Below are positions 49,178 through 59,225 of a DNA stretch of 64,000 nucleotides, piece after piece; within the stretch, counting starts at the first letter, position 1, and each line of letters begins with the position of its first letter. A program made the translations under genes and the position numbers. This DNA is from Paracoccus sediminilitoris (lineage in GTDB: Bacteria; Pseudomonadota; Alphaproteobacteria; Rhodobacterales; Rhodobacteraceae). The notes under the pieces were generated by a model. It was not told the origin of the DNA. It did no database searches and was given only the letters and a program-made list of their open reading frames with translations. Location: assembly GCF_003259195.1 (NCBI RefSeq), contig NZ_QJPK01000015.1, positions 1-64,000 of the forward strand. The letters are read 5' to 3'.

Positions 49178-51949
49178 GTGGCCGACACCCCAGAAGACGA
49201 TCTGCCCCAATCCCCCGAAAATGGTGACGACAACAGCACCGAAGCGCGCGTGGTGATGCACCATGACGGACCGGTCATCGACATCAGCGACGAGATGCGG
49301 ACTTCGTATCTGGACTATGCCATGTCGGTCATCGTCAGCCGTGCGATCCCCGATTTGCGCGACGGGCTGAAGCCGGTTCACCGCCGCATCCTCTATGCGA
49401 TGGATGAAAGCGGGAACACCCCGGACAAATCCTATCGCAAATCGGCCCGCCCGGTCGGCGACGTGATGGGTAAGTACCACCCGCATGGTGACAGCGCGAT
49501 CTATGACGCGCTTGTCCGTCTGGCGCAGGACTTTTCCATGTCGCTGCCGCTGCTGGACGGCCAGGGCAATTTCGGCAGCATGGACGGCGACAGCGCGGCG
49601 GCCATGCGCTATACCGAAGTCCGCATGGACAAGCCCGCCAGCTATCTGCTGATGGATATCGACAAGGACACCGTCGATTTCCAGGACAACTATGACGGCA
49701 AGGACCGTGAACCGACCGTCCTGCCCGCCCGCTTCCCCAACATGCTGGTCAACGGCGCGGGCGGCATCGCCGTCGGCATGGCCACCAACATTCCGCCCCA
49801 CAACCTGGGCGAGGTGATCGACGCCACGCTGGAGTTGATCGCAGACCCCGATCTGCCGACCGAGCGCCTGCTTGAGATCATCCCCGGCCCCGATTTTCCG
49901 ACCGGCGCGACAATCCTGGGCCGGTCCGGGGCGCGCAAGGCCTATCTGGAAGGGCGCGGCAGCGTCATCATCCGCGCCAAGACCCATATCGAGGAACCGC
50001 GCAAGGACCGCTATGCCATCGTCGTGGACGAGATCCCCTATCAGGTGAACAAAGCCAGCCTGATCGAAAAGATCGCCGAACTGGCCAAGGAAAAGCGCGT
50101 CGAGGGCATTTTCAGCGTTCAGGACGAATCCGACCGCCAGGGCGTCCGCGTCGTGGTCGAACTGAAGCGCGATGCCACCCCCGAGGTCGTTCTTAACCAG
50201 CTGTTCCGCTTTACCCAGTTGCAGACCACCTTCGGCTGCAACATGTTGGCGCTGAATGGCGGCAAGCCGGAACAGCTGAAGCTGCGCGAATTCCTGTCCT
50301 ATTTCATCAGCTTCCGCGAGGAAGTTGTCGCACGCCGCACCGCCTATGAGCTGCGCAAGGCCCGCGAACGCAGCCACGTGTTGTGCGGTCTGGCCGTCGC
50401 CGTCAGCAATGTCGACGAGGTCGTGGCCACGATCCGGTCGTCGGCCGACGCCGCCGAGGCGCGCGAACGTCTGATGGAACGCCGCTGGCCTGCCCATGAC
50501 ATCGTCGAATACCTGCGCCTGATCGACGATCCGCTGCATCCGGTCAACGAAGACGGCACCTACAACCTGTCCGAAACCCAGGCCCGCGCCATTCTGGACC
50601 TGCGCCTGCAGCGCCTGACCCAGATCGGCGTCAAGGAGGTCACGGACGAACTGCAGTCGCTGGCCGACAGCATCCGCGATTTCCTGGCGATCCTGGCATC
50701 GCGCGAACGCATCATGGAAATCATCAGCGACGAGCTGCGCGAGATCCGGGGGCTGTTCGCCGTTCCCCGCCGCACCGAGATCGTCGACTGGTCCGGCGAC
50801 ATGATGGACGAGGATCTGATCGAGCGTGAGGACATGGTCGTGACCATCACTTCGGGCGGCTATATCAAGCGCACCGCACTGGCCGAATTCCGCGCGCAGC
50901 GCCGCGGCGGCAAGGGTCTGTCGGGCATGGCCACCAAGGAAGACGACGTGGTGACCACGCTGTTCGTGGCCAACACCCATACCGAATTGCTGTTCTTCAC
51001 AACCGACGGGATGGTCTATCGTCTCAAGACCTGGCGCCTGCCGCTTGGCGGGCGCACCTCCAAGGGCAAGGCGATCGTTAATATCCTGCCGATTGAACCG
51101 GGCGTCTCCATCGCGGCACTGCTGCCGATGGACGCCCCGGAAACCGAGTGGGAGAACTATCAGGTCATCTTCGCGACCGACCAGGGCGACGTGCGCCGCA
51201 ACGCGCTATCGGATTTCACCAACATCATGCGAAATGGCAAGATCGCGATGAAGCTGCCCGAGGGCGTGACCCTGATCGGTGCCCGTTTGGCCACCGAACA
51301 GGATGACGTGATGATGTTCACCTCGTCCGGGCGGGCCATCCGCTTTCCGACCACCGCGGTGCGGGTCTTCCAGAGCCGCGCCTCGACCGGGGTGCGCGGC
51401 GTCCGGCTTGGCAAGGATGACAGCGTCGTCAGCATGTCGATCATCCGCCACTTCGAGGCTGACCCGGCGGAACGTGCCGCCTATCTGAAGATGCGCCGTG
51501 CCGTCGCCGGTGCGCTGGATGACGGTGCCGAGGCCGACGAGGACGAGGAAGCCGTGGCCGAGGGTAATATCACCCAGGAACGCTATGCCCAGATGTCCGC
51601 AGCCGAGGATCTGATCCTGACCATCACCGCGAACGGCGCAGGCAAGATCAGCTCCAGCCACGATTATCCGGTGCGGGGTCGCGGGGGCCAGGGCGTGATG
51701 GCCATGGACCGTGCGATGCGCGGCGGTGCCATCGTGGCCAGCTTCCCGGTTGAGCTTGACGACCAGATCATGCTGGCCACATCGACCGGCCAGTCGATCC
51801 GCGTTCCGGTTGAGGGCATCAGCTTCCGGTCGCGATCAGCGGGCGGTGTACGGGTCTTCAACACCAGCAGCGACGAAGTCGTCGTCTCGGTCGCCCGCAT
51901 CGCCGAACAGGCCGATGCCGAAGCCCTGCCCGACGACACCCAGGACTGA
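49178..51949 (+). CDS. gyrA: DNA gyrase subunit A
   Basis: Introduces negative supercoils with GyrB. The 923-residue product starts with GTG behind GAGGAA. The breakage-reunion domain has the active Tyr in AAAMRYTE (about residue 145), the quinolone region [17 protein letters not shown] with Ser106 and Asp110 equivalent to E. coli S83/D87 (sensitive form), and the gyrA-box QRRGGKG in the pinwheel C-terminal domain. An acidic insert (about 785-805, [14 protein letters not shown]) interrupts the C-terminal propeller, as often in alphaproteobacteria. Terminator follows. Confidence 0.98.
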   Translation: MADTPEDDLPQSPENGDDNSTEARVVMHHDGPVIDISDEMRTSYLDYAMSVIVSRAIPDLRDGLKPVHRRILYAMDESGNTPDKSYRKSARPVGDVMGKYHPHGDSAIYDALVRLAQDFSMSLPLLDGQGNFGSMDGDSAAAMRYTEVRMDKPASYLLMDIDKDTVDFQDNYDGKDREPTVLPARFPNMLVNGAGGIAVGMATNIPPHNLGEVIDATLELIADPDLPTERLLEIIPGPDFPTGATILGRSGARKAYLEGRGSVIIRAKTHIEEPRKDRYAIVVDEIPYQVNKASLIEKIAELAKEKRVEGIFSVQDESDRQGVRVVVELKRDATPEVVLNQLFRFTQLQTTFGCNMLALNGGKPEQLKLREFLSYFISFREEVVARRTAYELRKARERSHVLCGLAVAVSNVDEVVATIRSSADAAEARERLMERRWPAHDIVEYLRLIDDPLHPVNEDGTYNLSETQARAILDLRLQRLTQIGVKEVTDELQSLADSIRDFLAILASRERIMEIISDELREIRGLFAVPRRTEIVDWSGDMMDEDLIEREDMVVTITSGGYIKRTALAEFRAQRRGGKGLSGMATKEDDVVTTLFVANTHTELLFFTTDGMVYRLKTWRLPLGGRTSKGKAIVNILPIEPGVSIAALLPMDAPETEWENYQVIFATDQGDVRRNALSDFTNIMRNGKIAMKLPEGVTLIGARLATEQDDVMMFTSSGRAIRFPTTAVRVFQSRASTGVRGVRLGKDDSVVSMSIIRHFEADPAERAAYLKMRRAVAGALDDGAEADEDEEAVAEGNITQERYAQMSAAEDLILTITANGAGKISSSHDYPVRGRGGQGVMAMDRAMRGGAIVASFPVELDDQIMLATSTGQSIRVPVEGISFRSRSAGGVRVFNTSSDEVVVSVARIAEQADAEALPDDTQD

Positions 51950-51958
51950 ACACAACGC

Positions 51959-51986
51959 GCCCGCCCCCGACGGGGCGGGCTTTTTT
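51959..51986 (+). terminator. intrinsic terminator after gyrA
   Basis: Perfect 9-bp stem GCCCGCCCC (51959-51967) and GGGGCGGGC (51972-51980), loop CGAC, then six T. It begins 10 bases after the gyrA stop. Confidence 0.93.
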
Positions 51987-51999
51987 CAAACGGGCGGGA

Positions 52000-53094
52000 A
52001 TGGCCTTGGATCAATCGAACGACTCGGTCTTGCGCGAACGCCTTCAAACCGGCTTTCTGGGGATCATCGCGTTTTCCCTTTTGCTGTTCATGCTGGTGCA
52101 GGCGCGCTTCATCCTCATCTCACTGGCCATCGCGATCATCCTGTTCTCGCTGACCTCGGATGCGATCCACGCCATTTCGTCGCGGCTGAAAGTGCCGAAC
52201 TGGCTGGCGACGACGCTGGCCCTGATCGGCATCGCGCTAGGGCTGTTGTGGATTTCGACCACCATCGTGGCGCAGGTGAACGAGATCGTCTTCCTGTCCA
52301 TCAGCTATGCCGAACGGGCGCAGGCCGCCATTCCCGCGCTGACCGAACGCCTTGGCCCCGAGGCGCAGGAACGCATCATCACCGCCTTGACCAATTTCAA
52401 CATCACCGGCTGGATCAGGTCGCTGGCCGGCCAGGCATCGGGCATCCTGTCGGGCAGCGTGCTGGTCATCCTGTTCGTGGGCTTCATGTTCGCCGAACAG
52501 GTCTGGTTCCCCCAGAAGGTCGAGCGTCTGTCCGAAGATGCCGACCAGGCGCGCCAGGTGCGCCGGATCATCACCTCGATCATGCACCGGGTGAACCGCT
52601 ATCTGGTCGTCAAGACCGGCGTCAGCCTGGTCACGGCGACGCTGGTATGGCTGATCTTCAACGGTTTCGGGCTGGAGCTGGCAACCGCGGTGGCGATCCT
52701 GACCTTCGTGCTGAACTTCATCCCCTCGGTCGGGTCGATCGTGGCGACCATGGTGGCGGCGCTGCTGGTCTTCGTGCTGACAGGCGACATGACTACGACG
52801 CTGATCGTCGGCGCGCTCTGCACGCTGGTTCAATTCGTGATCGGCAATGTCATCGACCCGATGCTGCTGGGTCAGACCCTGCGTCTGTCCAGCTTCGGCA
52901 TCATCCTGTCGCTGGCCTTCTGGGGGGCGGTCTGGGGCGTGCCAGGAATGTTCCTGGCGGTGCCGATCATGGTGGCGCTGATGATCGTCTGCGCGCATAT
53001 CCCCTGGCTGCGGCCGGTGGCGGTAATGCTGTCGCGCGAAGGGCTGCCCGATGACGGGACCAGCGATCGAGAAGACAGCCCCCAGCCGGCCTGA
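52000..53094 (+). CDS. AI-2E/PerM family transporter
   Basis: A 364-residue membrane protein of the AI-2E (UPF0118) family with about eight helices: N-terminal GFLGIIAFSLLLFMLVQARF, a long hydrophilic part (about 100-200), and C-terminal NFIPSVGSIVATMVAALLVF, IVGALCTLVQFVIGNVIDPM and SLAFWGAVWGVPGMFLAVPI. Family members export or take up autoinducer-2 or act as Na+/H+ antiporters; the substrate here is unknown. It starts 14 bases after the gyrA terminator. Confidence 0.9.
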   Translation: MALDQSNDSVLRERLQTGFLGIIAFSLLLFMLVQARFILISLAIAIILFSLTSDAIHAISSRLKVPNWLATTLALIGIALGLLWISTTIVAQVNEIVFLSISYAERAQAAIPALTERLGPEAQERIITALTNFNITGWIRSLAGQASGILSGSVLVILFVGFMFAEQVWFPQKVERLSEDADQARQVRRIITSIMHRVNRYLVVKTGVSLVTATLVWLIFNGFGLELATAVAILTFVLNFIPSVGSIVATMVAALLVFVLTGDMTTTLIVGALCTLVQFVIGNVIDPMLLGQTLRLSSFGIILSLAFWGAVWGVPGMFLAVPIMVALMIVCAHIPWLRPVAVMLSREGLPDDGTSDREDSPQPA

Positions 53095-53120
53095 CCAAGG
53101 CATCCGTAACCTATAGAAAG

Positions 53121-53155
53121 GGGCGCCCCCGGATGACTGGGGCGCCCTTCTTTCG
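53121..53155 (+). terminator. hairpin after the AI-2E family gene
   Basis: Perfect 9-bp stem GGGCGCCCC (53121-53129) and GGGGCGCCC (53139-53147) with a 9-base loop, then TTCTTTC. It lies between the convergent genes ending at 53094 (+) and 53189 (-). Confidence 0.75.
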
Positions 53156-53188
53156 TTTTCAGTCCCTGAGCTGCCGGGAGTGACCGCC

Positions 53189-55627
53189 TTAACGGTCGCC
53201 GTCACCCGCGTCGGCATCGCCGTCGAAGATCAGGGCGGGATCGTGCTTCTGTGGGGCGGAAGGGGCCTCTCGCGTCGGTTTCTTGGCACCGGTCAGGGCT
53301 TCGGGGTTGCGCAACCAGATATCGCGCTGTGCGAAGGGCACTTCGATATCCTCTTCCTCGAAACGGCGCACGATCTCGTGCAGGACGTCCGAGGTCACGC
53401 CCAGGCCAGCACCCACATCGGCCAGGATGGCCCGGATCTCGAAATCAAGCGAATCCGCGCCAAGACCACGGAACAGCACCGCGGGGGGCGGGTCGATGGC
53501 CACCATGGGCTGATCCTCGATGATCTCGCGCAGGATACGTTCGACCTTGCGTGTGTCGCTGCCATAGGCCACGCCGACGGGCACGATGATCCGTCCCACC
53601 TTGTTGTGCCGGGTCCAGTTCGTCACCGGCTGGCTGATCAGGTCGCTGTTCGGAACGATGACCTCGGTCTTGTCGAAAGTCTCGACCTGGGTCGAGCGGA
53701 CCGAGATGCGCTTGACGATCCCCTGCTGTCCGCCGGCGCTGATCCAGTCACCGACACTGACCGGTCGTTCGATCAATAGAATGATGCCGGACACGAAGTT
53801 CGAAACGATGTTCTGCAGACCGAAACCGATACCGACCGACAGCGCACCGGCCACGATGGCCAGCGAACTGAGGTCAATGCCGGCCGAAGTGATGGCCATC
53901 ATGGCCGCCAGCACGATGCCCACATAGCCCAATCCCGACACGACGGCGTTCTGACCGCCAGCATCCAGCTTGGTCTTCGGCAGGATCGAATTGCGGAAGG
54001 CACCCTGAATGGTCCGCGTCACGAAATAGCCGATGACGAAGACGATCAGGAAGGTGATGATCGCACCCGGCGACAATGTGATGCCGCCAAGACTGACGCC
54101 AGTGCGGAAGCGGACCCAGTATTCACCCAGCTCCTGCGCCGAGGCCCCCCAGATGACCATGAAGACGGGAACAGACAGGATGACCAGCGCAAAGCCGATC
54201 AGCAACGGAGCCAAGCCTTCGCGGGCACCTTCGGCGCCCCGCTGAAGCATGTTGAAGACATCGGCAATGAAGTCCTGCAGCAGGATCAGCAGGCCCACCA
54301 GCCCAAGCGACAGCAGCCACGGCCAAACCAGCAGGTTGCCCAGGTTGATGTAGCCCGCCGCCATCGCGACCAGTGCCAGAATGGGTACGATCCGCGTCAG
54401 CTGTCCGGCCCAAGCCACGATCCAGTGGCGATAGGACAGATCCTGGGTGACAGCATCGCGCGTCAAGCGGCGCAGAGTGTTGCCCAGCTTGACCATTGCC
54501 AAGCCTGCCAGCACCACCATGACGACGTGCCAGACCCCCGCAGCGGCGTCGCTGAACTGCAGCGGTACGCGACCAACCTGAGCATCGCCCTGTTCGTAAA
54601 GGCCCGAGAGCGGCAGCACCGCGCGGCTCAGGATGTGATGCAGCGACAAAAGCGCGGCCAGCGTCTTGACCATACGACCCGCAGAGACACGCGCGTCCTC
54701 ACCCATCTGCAGTGAGGTGTAGGCGATCGCCTCGCGCGGGAACAGCGCGCGTGCCAGCCAAATGCCGCCGAACAGGATCACCGCCGCCACGGGCAGCGCC
54801 TCGAGGAAAGGCGTCGTCCAAGGGCCGGGCAGTCCCGTCGCCTGGATCGCTCGGATCGCCAGGCTGACACCCACCATCGGCACGGCGATCTGCCCAAGCG
54901 ACACGACGAAGGCCATGACGGCCCTGCTGTAGGAGGATGCACGCGCCGAAAGCCGGGACGGCAGATTGTCGATCCAGCGACGCCCGAAGGTCAGCAGCAA
55001 CAGTGCTGCCAACAGATAGGCCCCCGCGATCGGCAGACGCGGGCGGACTTCCGCCAGCACGTCGGGTGAAGTGTTCTGGACCGATACCTCGGAGGCGACC
55101 CCTTCGATCAGGCCGAACCCGTCTGACACGGCGGCGGCCCAACTGGTCGGCAGCAAAGGCGACGGGGTCTGGCGGGCCAACGCCAGCGCCTGGCGCTCGC
55201 GAATGACCTCGTCGATCTGCGAAATGATGGAATTGGCACGGCTGACGGCCTCGGTCGCGGCCAACCGGGGCGCCTGCGCGGTGGACAGCTGCGCGTTCAG
55301 TTCCTCGCGGCGGGTGGCAACATCCGCATCTTCCGTGGCACCCTCGGCGGGCGCCGGGCCAAGCGCCTCGATCTGGTTGCGCAGGGTGGCGATGCGGTCG
55401 GCATTGACGTCTTGGCCCTGTTCCAGCCGCCCTCGCCACTCGACGATCGTCTCGCGCGCGTCGTCCAAGGCGGCTTCGGAGGCCTGGGGATCGACGGACA
55501 GCGCCTCGACCTTCTCGGCGGTCCGTTCCCATTGTTCATAGTTCAGGGTCTGACCGTTCTGGGCCAGAAGGGGCGTTGCCGTGATGGCCAGAAAGGCCAC
55601 CGTCAGCATTGCTAGGAAATGTCGCAT
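53189..55627 (-). CDS. DUF3772-containing MscS-type mechanosensitive channel
   Basis: A large (812-residue) channel. It has a signal peptide (about 1-22), a periplasmic coiled, Glu/Arg-rich DUF3772 region (to about 160), many helices, and the MscS pore and cytoplasmic part near 555-760 (IVAGALSVGIGFGLQNIVSN, ERPVSVGDWISAGGQQGIVK, VIVPNSDLISQPVTNW). It releases solutes upon osmotic downshock. The start ATG 55627 is 9 bases after the cysK stop, so it is probably co-transcribed. The C-terminal tail (about 30 residues) is Asp/Lys-rich. Confidence 0.92.
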   Translation of the reverse strand: MRHFLAMLTVAFLAITATPLLAQNGQTLNYEQWERTAEKVEALSVDPQASEAALDDARETIVEWRGRLEQGQDVNADRIATLRNQIEALGPAPAEGATEDADVATRREELNAQLSTAQAPRLAATEAVSRANSIISQIDEVIRERQALALARQTPSPLLPTSWAAAVSDGFGLIEGVASEVSVQNTSPDVLAEVRPRLPIAGAYLLAALLLLTFGRRWIDNLPSRLSARASSYSRAVMAFVVSLGQIAVPMVGVSLAIRAIQATGLPGPWTTPFLEALPVAAVILFGGIWLARALFPREAIAYTSLQMGEDARVSAGRMVKTLAALLSLHHILSRAVLPLSGLYEQGDAQVGRVPLQFSDAAAGVWHVVMVVLAGLAMVKLGNTLRRLTRDAVTQDLSYRHWIVAWAGQLTRIVPILALVAMAAGYINLGNLLVWPWLLSLGLVGLLILLQDFIADVFNMLQRGAEGAREGLAPLLIGFALVILSVPVFMVIWGASAQELGEYWVRFRTGVSLGGITLSPGAIITFLIVFVIGYFVTRTIQGAFRNSILPKTKLDAGGQNAVVSGLGYVGIVLAAMMAITSAGIDLSSLAIVAGALSVGIGFGLQNIVSNFVSGIILLIERPVSVGDWISAGGQQGIVKRISVRSTQVETFDKTEVIVPNSDLISQPVTNWTRHNKVGRIIVPVGVAYGSDTRKVERILREIIEDQPMVAIDPPPAVLFRGLGADSLDFEIRAILADVGAGLGVTSDVLHEIVRRFEEEDIEVPFAQRDIWLRNPEALTGAKKPTREAPSAPQKHDPALIFDGDADAGDGDR

Positions 55628-55635
55628 GTAGTGCT

Positions 55636-56667
55636 TCAACCTTCAAAGACTTCGGGCAGGTCTGGTGCGGGTCGGGTCAGCCATTCGGGAACCGGCAATC
55701 CCTTGGCGCGCAGGAACTCGGGGTTGAACAGCTTGGTCTGGTAACGGTTCCCGTAGTCGCACAGGATCGTGACGATGGTGTGCCCCGGACCCATTTCACG
55801 CGCCATGCGGATGGCGCCGGCGATGTTGATCCCCGACGATCCGCCAAGACAAAGACCCTCGTCCTTCAGCAGGTCGAAGACGAGGGGCAGCGCTTCTTCA
55901 TCGGGGATACGCCAGCTGAAATCAGGCGTGAAGCCCTTCAGGTTCTCGGTGATGCGACCCTGCCCGATGCCTTCGGTGATCGAACTGCCGGGGCTGTCGA
56001 ATTCGCCCGTGGTATAGAAAGAATGCAGCGCCGCCCCTTCCGGATCGGCCAGGCCGATCTTGACGCCCTTGTGCTGCAACGCATCCGCCACACCTGCCAG
56101 CGTTCCGCCCGACCCGACGGCGCAGACAAAGCCGTCGACCTTGCCGCCGGTCTGTTCCCAGATCTCGGGGCCGGTGGTTTCGACATGGGCTTGGCGGTTG
56201 GCGGTGTTGTCGAACTGGTTGGCCCAGATGGCGCCATTGGGTTCGGTGCGCGCCAGCGCCTCGGCCAAGCGGCCGGAATAGCGAACATAGTTGTTGGGGT
56301 TCTTGTAGGGGGCGGCGGGGACCTCGACCAGGGTGGCACCGGCAAGGCGCAGCATGTCCTTCTTTTCCTGGCTTTGGGTTTCGGGGATGACGATCACCGC
56401 CTTGAACCCCATCGAGGCACCGACCAGCGCCAGACCGATGCCGGTATTGCCCGCGGTCCCTTCGACGATGGTGCCGCCGGGGCGCAATTCGCCGCGCGCC
56501 ACCGCATCCTTGATGATATAGAGCGCCGCGCGGTCCTTGACCGACTGGCCGGGGTTCATGAATTCGGCCTTGCCGAGGATCTCGCAGCCGGTTTCCTCGC
56601 TTGCGCGGTTCAGACGGATCAACGGCGTATTGCCGATCGCGTCGGCCAGATCAGAACAGATTCGCAT
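55636..56667 (-). CDS. cysK: cysteine synthase A
   Basis: O-acetylserine sulfhydrylase of fold-type II PLP enzymes, 343 residues. The PLP Lys is in NPGQSVKDRAALY (about residue 44), with TAGNTGIGLALVG for the phosphate, GSGGTLAGVADAL, and GGSSGINIAGAIRMA near the C-terminus. It is slightly longer than the E. coli enzyme, as is common in alphaproteobacteria. Upstream of the mechanosensitive channel, with which it overlaps in frame context. Confidence 0.94.
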   Translation of the reverse strand: MRICSDLADAIGNTPLIRLNRASEETGCEILGKAEFMNPGQSVKDRAALYIIKDAVARGELRPGGTIVEGTAGNTGIGLALVGASMGFKAVIVIPETQSQEKKDMLRLAGATLVEVPAAPYKNPNNYVRYSGRLAEALARTEPNGAIWANQFDNTANRQAHVETTGPEIWEQTGGKVDGFVCAVGSGGTLAGVADALQHKGVKIGLADPEGAALHSFYTTGEFDSPGSSITEGIGQGRITENLKGFTPDFSWRIPDEEALPLVFDLLKDEGLCLGGSSGINIAGAIRMAREMGPGHTIVTILCDYGNRYQTKLFNPEFLRAKGLPVPEWLTRPAPDLPEVFEG

Positions 56668-56774
56668 GGCGATCGACCTTCTTTTCCAGTGGGTTCAATA
56701 TGATGATTACCTACACATGCAGGTGGCAAAGGGGCAACCCCGCCCCACGGTGCCGTGACCCGCAGGGAACGAGC

Positions 56775-57854
56775 CTATCGCCCGGCCAGTTCCGCCCGCA
56801 GCCGATCCACACGCGCATCCAGCCACAGCGAAAGGGTCGCCAGCGGCCCATTCACGATCTGCCCGCGATCCACCAGATCCGACAGTCGCGTCCGGTCCAT
56901 GACATGGCTGCGGATATCCTCGGCCTCGGTGTCCAGGCCGTGCACGCCCGCCACCTGATCGGGAAGGTCGGCGATGCCCACGAACTGGTACAGGAATTCG
57001 CAGACCGCCCCCGGACTGGGATAGCAGTTGAAACAGGGCAACAAGGTTTCGATCTGCAACGCCGCTTCCTCGCGCGCCTCGCGCAGGATCGCGGCTTCGA
57101 CCGTTTCGCCCGCATCGACCCGGCCCGCGATGGGTTCCAACTGCCAAGGCTGGCGGTCGCCCCGCAGATAGGGCGCAAAGCGGAACTGCTCGATGATCAG
57201 GACGCGGTCGCGAACCGGGTCCCAGGGCAGCATCACCACCGCATCACCCATCAGGAACCCCTCGCGCGTCATGCGGGTCGATGTACCGCCATCGTGCAGG
57301 GCATGGGTCAGTCTGCGCTCCTCGACCGCGAAATAGCCTTGGAAACGCTGGTGCTGCTGAATCGTGTGGACGGCATCGGGATCGCGTTTGGCAATGACCC
57401 CCTGCCCCGAAATCGGCATGATCGTCGCCCTGATCCGGGACGCGGCCCAAATCCCGATCATCGGCAGCCGCCCCGCCAGAACCGCCAGATCGACACCGTC
57501 GCCCGCCGCCAGGATCTGGCGGGCGATCTCGGCGTTTAGCGCATCCCGGTCGGGATCGGATGTCCAAGGATCGGAGCCGTCGCCCTGCCCTGCAATGCCC
57601 ATGACGCGGTGCCCGGCCACGTCATGCGTGCCCAGACCCATCACCTGGGCATAGCGCATCATCTGCGGCGTCGGCGTCACTGCCATGCCAGCCAGGCAGT
57701 CCGCGCCGTCCCGCCAGACGGGCCAACCTGTCCGTCCAAGACCGGCACGCGATCCGCCCAGCAGGGTGCCCGGGACGTCAACGGGGCTGCCCTGCAGGTC
57801 CAAGGCCTGCAATACCTCCGGCTGGGCAAGTGGACCAACCAAGGTCACGATCAT
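56775..57854 (-). CDS. fusion of a gamma-glutamylcyclotransferase-like domain and a Nudix hydrolase
   Basis: A 359-residue two-domain protein. The first part (about 1-155) has the weak pattern of the GGCT/AIG2-like fold (LVGPLAQPEVLQALDL), with the usual YGTL changed. The second part (about 170-330) is a Nudix domain: the box GRVDAGETVEAAILREAREE with the exchanged AL in place of the usual GU. ADP-sugar pyrophosphatase activity of the NudF type is likely (YPSPGAVCEFLYQFVG). The stop of the DUF2059 gene overlaps its start (ATGA), so these two are coupled. Confidence 0.82.
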   Translation of the reverse strand: MIVTLVGPLAQPEVLQALDLQGSPVDVPGTLLGGSRAGLGRTGWPVWRDGADCLAGMAVTPTPQMMRYAQVMGLGTHDVAGHRVMGIAGQGDGSDPWTSDPDRDALNAEIARQILAAGDGVDLAVLAGRLPMIGIWAASRIRATIMPISGQGVIAKRDPDAVHTIQQHQRFQGYFAVEERRLTHALHDGGTSTRMTREGFLMGDAVVMLPWDPVRDRVLIIEQFRFAPYLRGDRQPWQLEPIAGRVDAGETVEAAILREAREEAALQIETLLPCFNCYPSPGAVCEFLYQFVGIADLPDQVAGVHGLDTEAEDIRSHVMDRTRLSDLVDRGQIVNGPLATLSLWLDARVDRLRAELAGR

Positions 57855-58732
57855 AGCTGCTGCCCCTGCAGGCGCAGGCCCGCCGCCATGCCCATGTCGC
57901 GCGAGGTCTGCAGAAAGACCGTGTCATAGGCCGCAAACATCGCGCTGGCCAGTTCCCGTCCATGGGGCGAGGCTGCGAAGTCGATGTAACGCTCGACTTC
58001 TTCATCCGTCAGCGTCGAATAGGTCAGCATCAGAAAGGATTGCAGCCAGCCGCGGGTTTCCGCCTCGATCTGGTCCTGCTGGGCCCAGGTTTCCTGCAGC
58101 ATCTGGTCCTGAGGCAGCGGCATGTCGAAACCGCCCGTCGCCCCGAACCCATCCGAAAACGCAACCGACGCATTCAGACCACTGGTGACATTGGGGGAAA
58201 CCAGATCCGCCACCTCGATCAGGCGCAGGATCTGTCCGGCACGGGCATCGTCGCGCGACACTGCCTGTGCAAATGCAGCACCGGCTTGCGCCGTTACCTC
58301 GTCGTTCAGCATCGCACGTCGTGCCGCGATCTCCAGGGGGACCAGCCGTCGGCCCAGACCATCCTCATAGAATTGCAGCGCCTTGGCGATCAGGGCGGGG
58401 TCGCTGCGGCCCATTGCCTTTTCCAGCCCAGTGCGGAACAGAATTTGCAGACGCGCCGGGTCGTGGATGTCGCCGACGGTCTCAGCCCAAGACCGACCCG
58501 AGCCCGCGATCATGCCCTCGCCGTCAAGACGGGCAGCCTCCTGCACGGCCTCCTGCTGAAAGATCCGCATTTGCGGCCCCAGTGCCAGCGTCGACCAAAG
58601 GCGGTCGACCGAAACCTGCCTCGCACCCGCTTCGGCCTGGACATGGATGTACCGATCAGGCCCAGGCACCGCGGTTTCCGGAAGGACCGGGCTGCCAGCC
58701 AGCGCGGTCCCCAGCCACAAGATCGTCAGCAT
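57851..58732 (-). CDS. DUF2059 domain protein, exported
   Basis: A 293-residue protein with a short hydrophobic N-terminus (MLTILWLGTALAGSPVLPET) that is a likely signal peptide. Most of the rest is predicted helical, and the C-terminal part (YSTLTDEEVERYIDFAASPH, GRELASAMFAAYDTVF) fits DUF2059. The start at ATG 58730-58732 has GGGAAGG upstream; the longer frame includes the tRNA and is not real. Role unknown. The end overlaps the Nudix fusion gene by 4 bases. Confidence 0.85.
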   Translation of the reverse strand: MLTILWLGTALAGSPVLPETAVPGPDRYIHVQAEAGARQVSVDRLWSTLALGPQMRIFQQEAVQEAARLDGEGMIAGSGRSWAETVGDIHDPARLQILFRTGLEKAMGRSDPALIAKALQFYEDGLGRRLVPLEIAARRAMLNDEVTAQAGAAFAQAVSRDDARAGQILRLIEVADLVSPNVTSGLNASVAFSDGFGATGGFDMPLPQDQMLQETWAQQDQIEAETRGWLQSFLMLTYSTLTDEEVERYIDFAASPHGRELASAMFAAYDTVFLQTSRDMGMAAGLRLQGQQL

Positions 58733-58841
58733 CGCCCGCACCTTCCCAAGAAAAATTCGACACTTATGCTTTTTTTGGTCGAAACCCCCTTGCGCTTCAA
58801 CCCCTCTCAATTTAATCCCCGCCTCACCACCCAAGAAGCGC

Positions 58842-58931
58842 GGAGAGGTGCCGGAGTGGTCGAACGGGGCGGTCTCGAAAACCGTTGAGCCCGAGAGGGT
58901 TCCCAGGGTTCGAATCCCTGTCTCTCCGCCA
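58842..58931 (+). tRNA. tRNA-Ser (anticodon CGA)
   Basis: Acceptor GGAGAGG pairs with TCTCTCC, discriminator G, encoded CCA at 58929-58931. The anticodon loop CTCGAAA gives CGA, read as Ser UCG. The long variable arm between the anticodon stem and the T arm (GAGCCCGAGAGGGTTCC region) and the T arm CAGGG/CCCTG mark a class II tRNA-Ser. Mature length 90 with CCA. Confidence 0.94.
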
Positions 58932-59225
58932 CTTTCACACAATCTTGCGGGCCTTGGGATCAGATATTTTGCATCTGTTTTCAGGCAGCCCCACATTCGC
59001 GTGATGCGTCATGGCGCCCACTGTCATCGGGCCGTCCGAACGTCGCCGCTGCACGATATAGAGCGAGCCATGATGGGCGGCCGTCTGGTCGCATCGACCA
59101 TAGCTGCGATGTTTCCGTATTTGCGGCTGCGGAACGGACGGCGCCGCTTTGGCCTAGGGATCGTCCGCATGAAACGGGTCGGTGGCTACCTCCTTCAGCG
59201 CCGGCAGGCCTTTGAACCCTTCAGG
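58932..59225. other. non-coding spacer between tRNA-Ser and the FadR-type gene
   Basis: 294 bases without a convincing gene. Directly after the regulator stop, in the same frame on the minus strand, 23 codons stay open with ordinary codon use (59157-59225) before a TAG at 59154-59156. This may be chance, or a remnant of a longer reading frame. Nothing else recognisable is seen, including no repeat of the tRNA 3' end. Confidence 0.4.

Noticed and set aside
49463-49530. Quinolone-resistance change in gyrA
   Set aside because: The region reads [10 protein letters not shown], the sensitive form at both key positions.
49142-50980. Long open frame (612 codons) on the minus strand inside gyrA
   Set aside because: Antisense to gyrA, which is certain; no domain or ribosome site.
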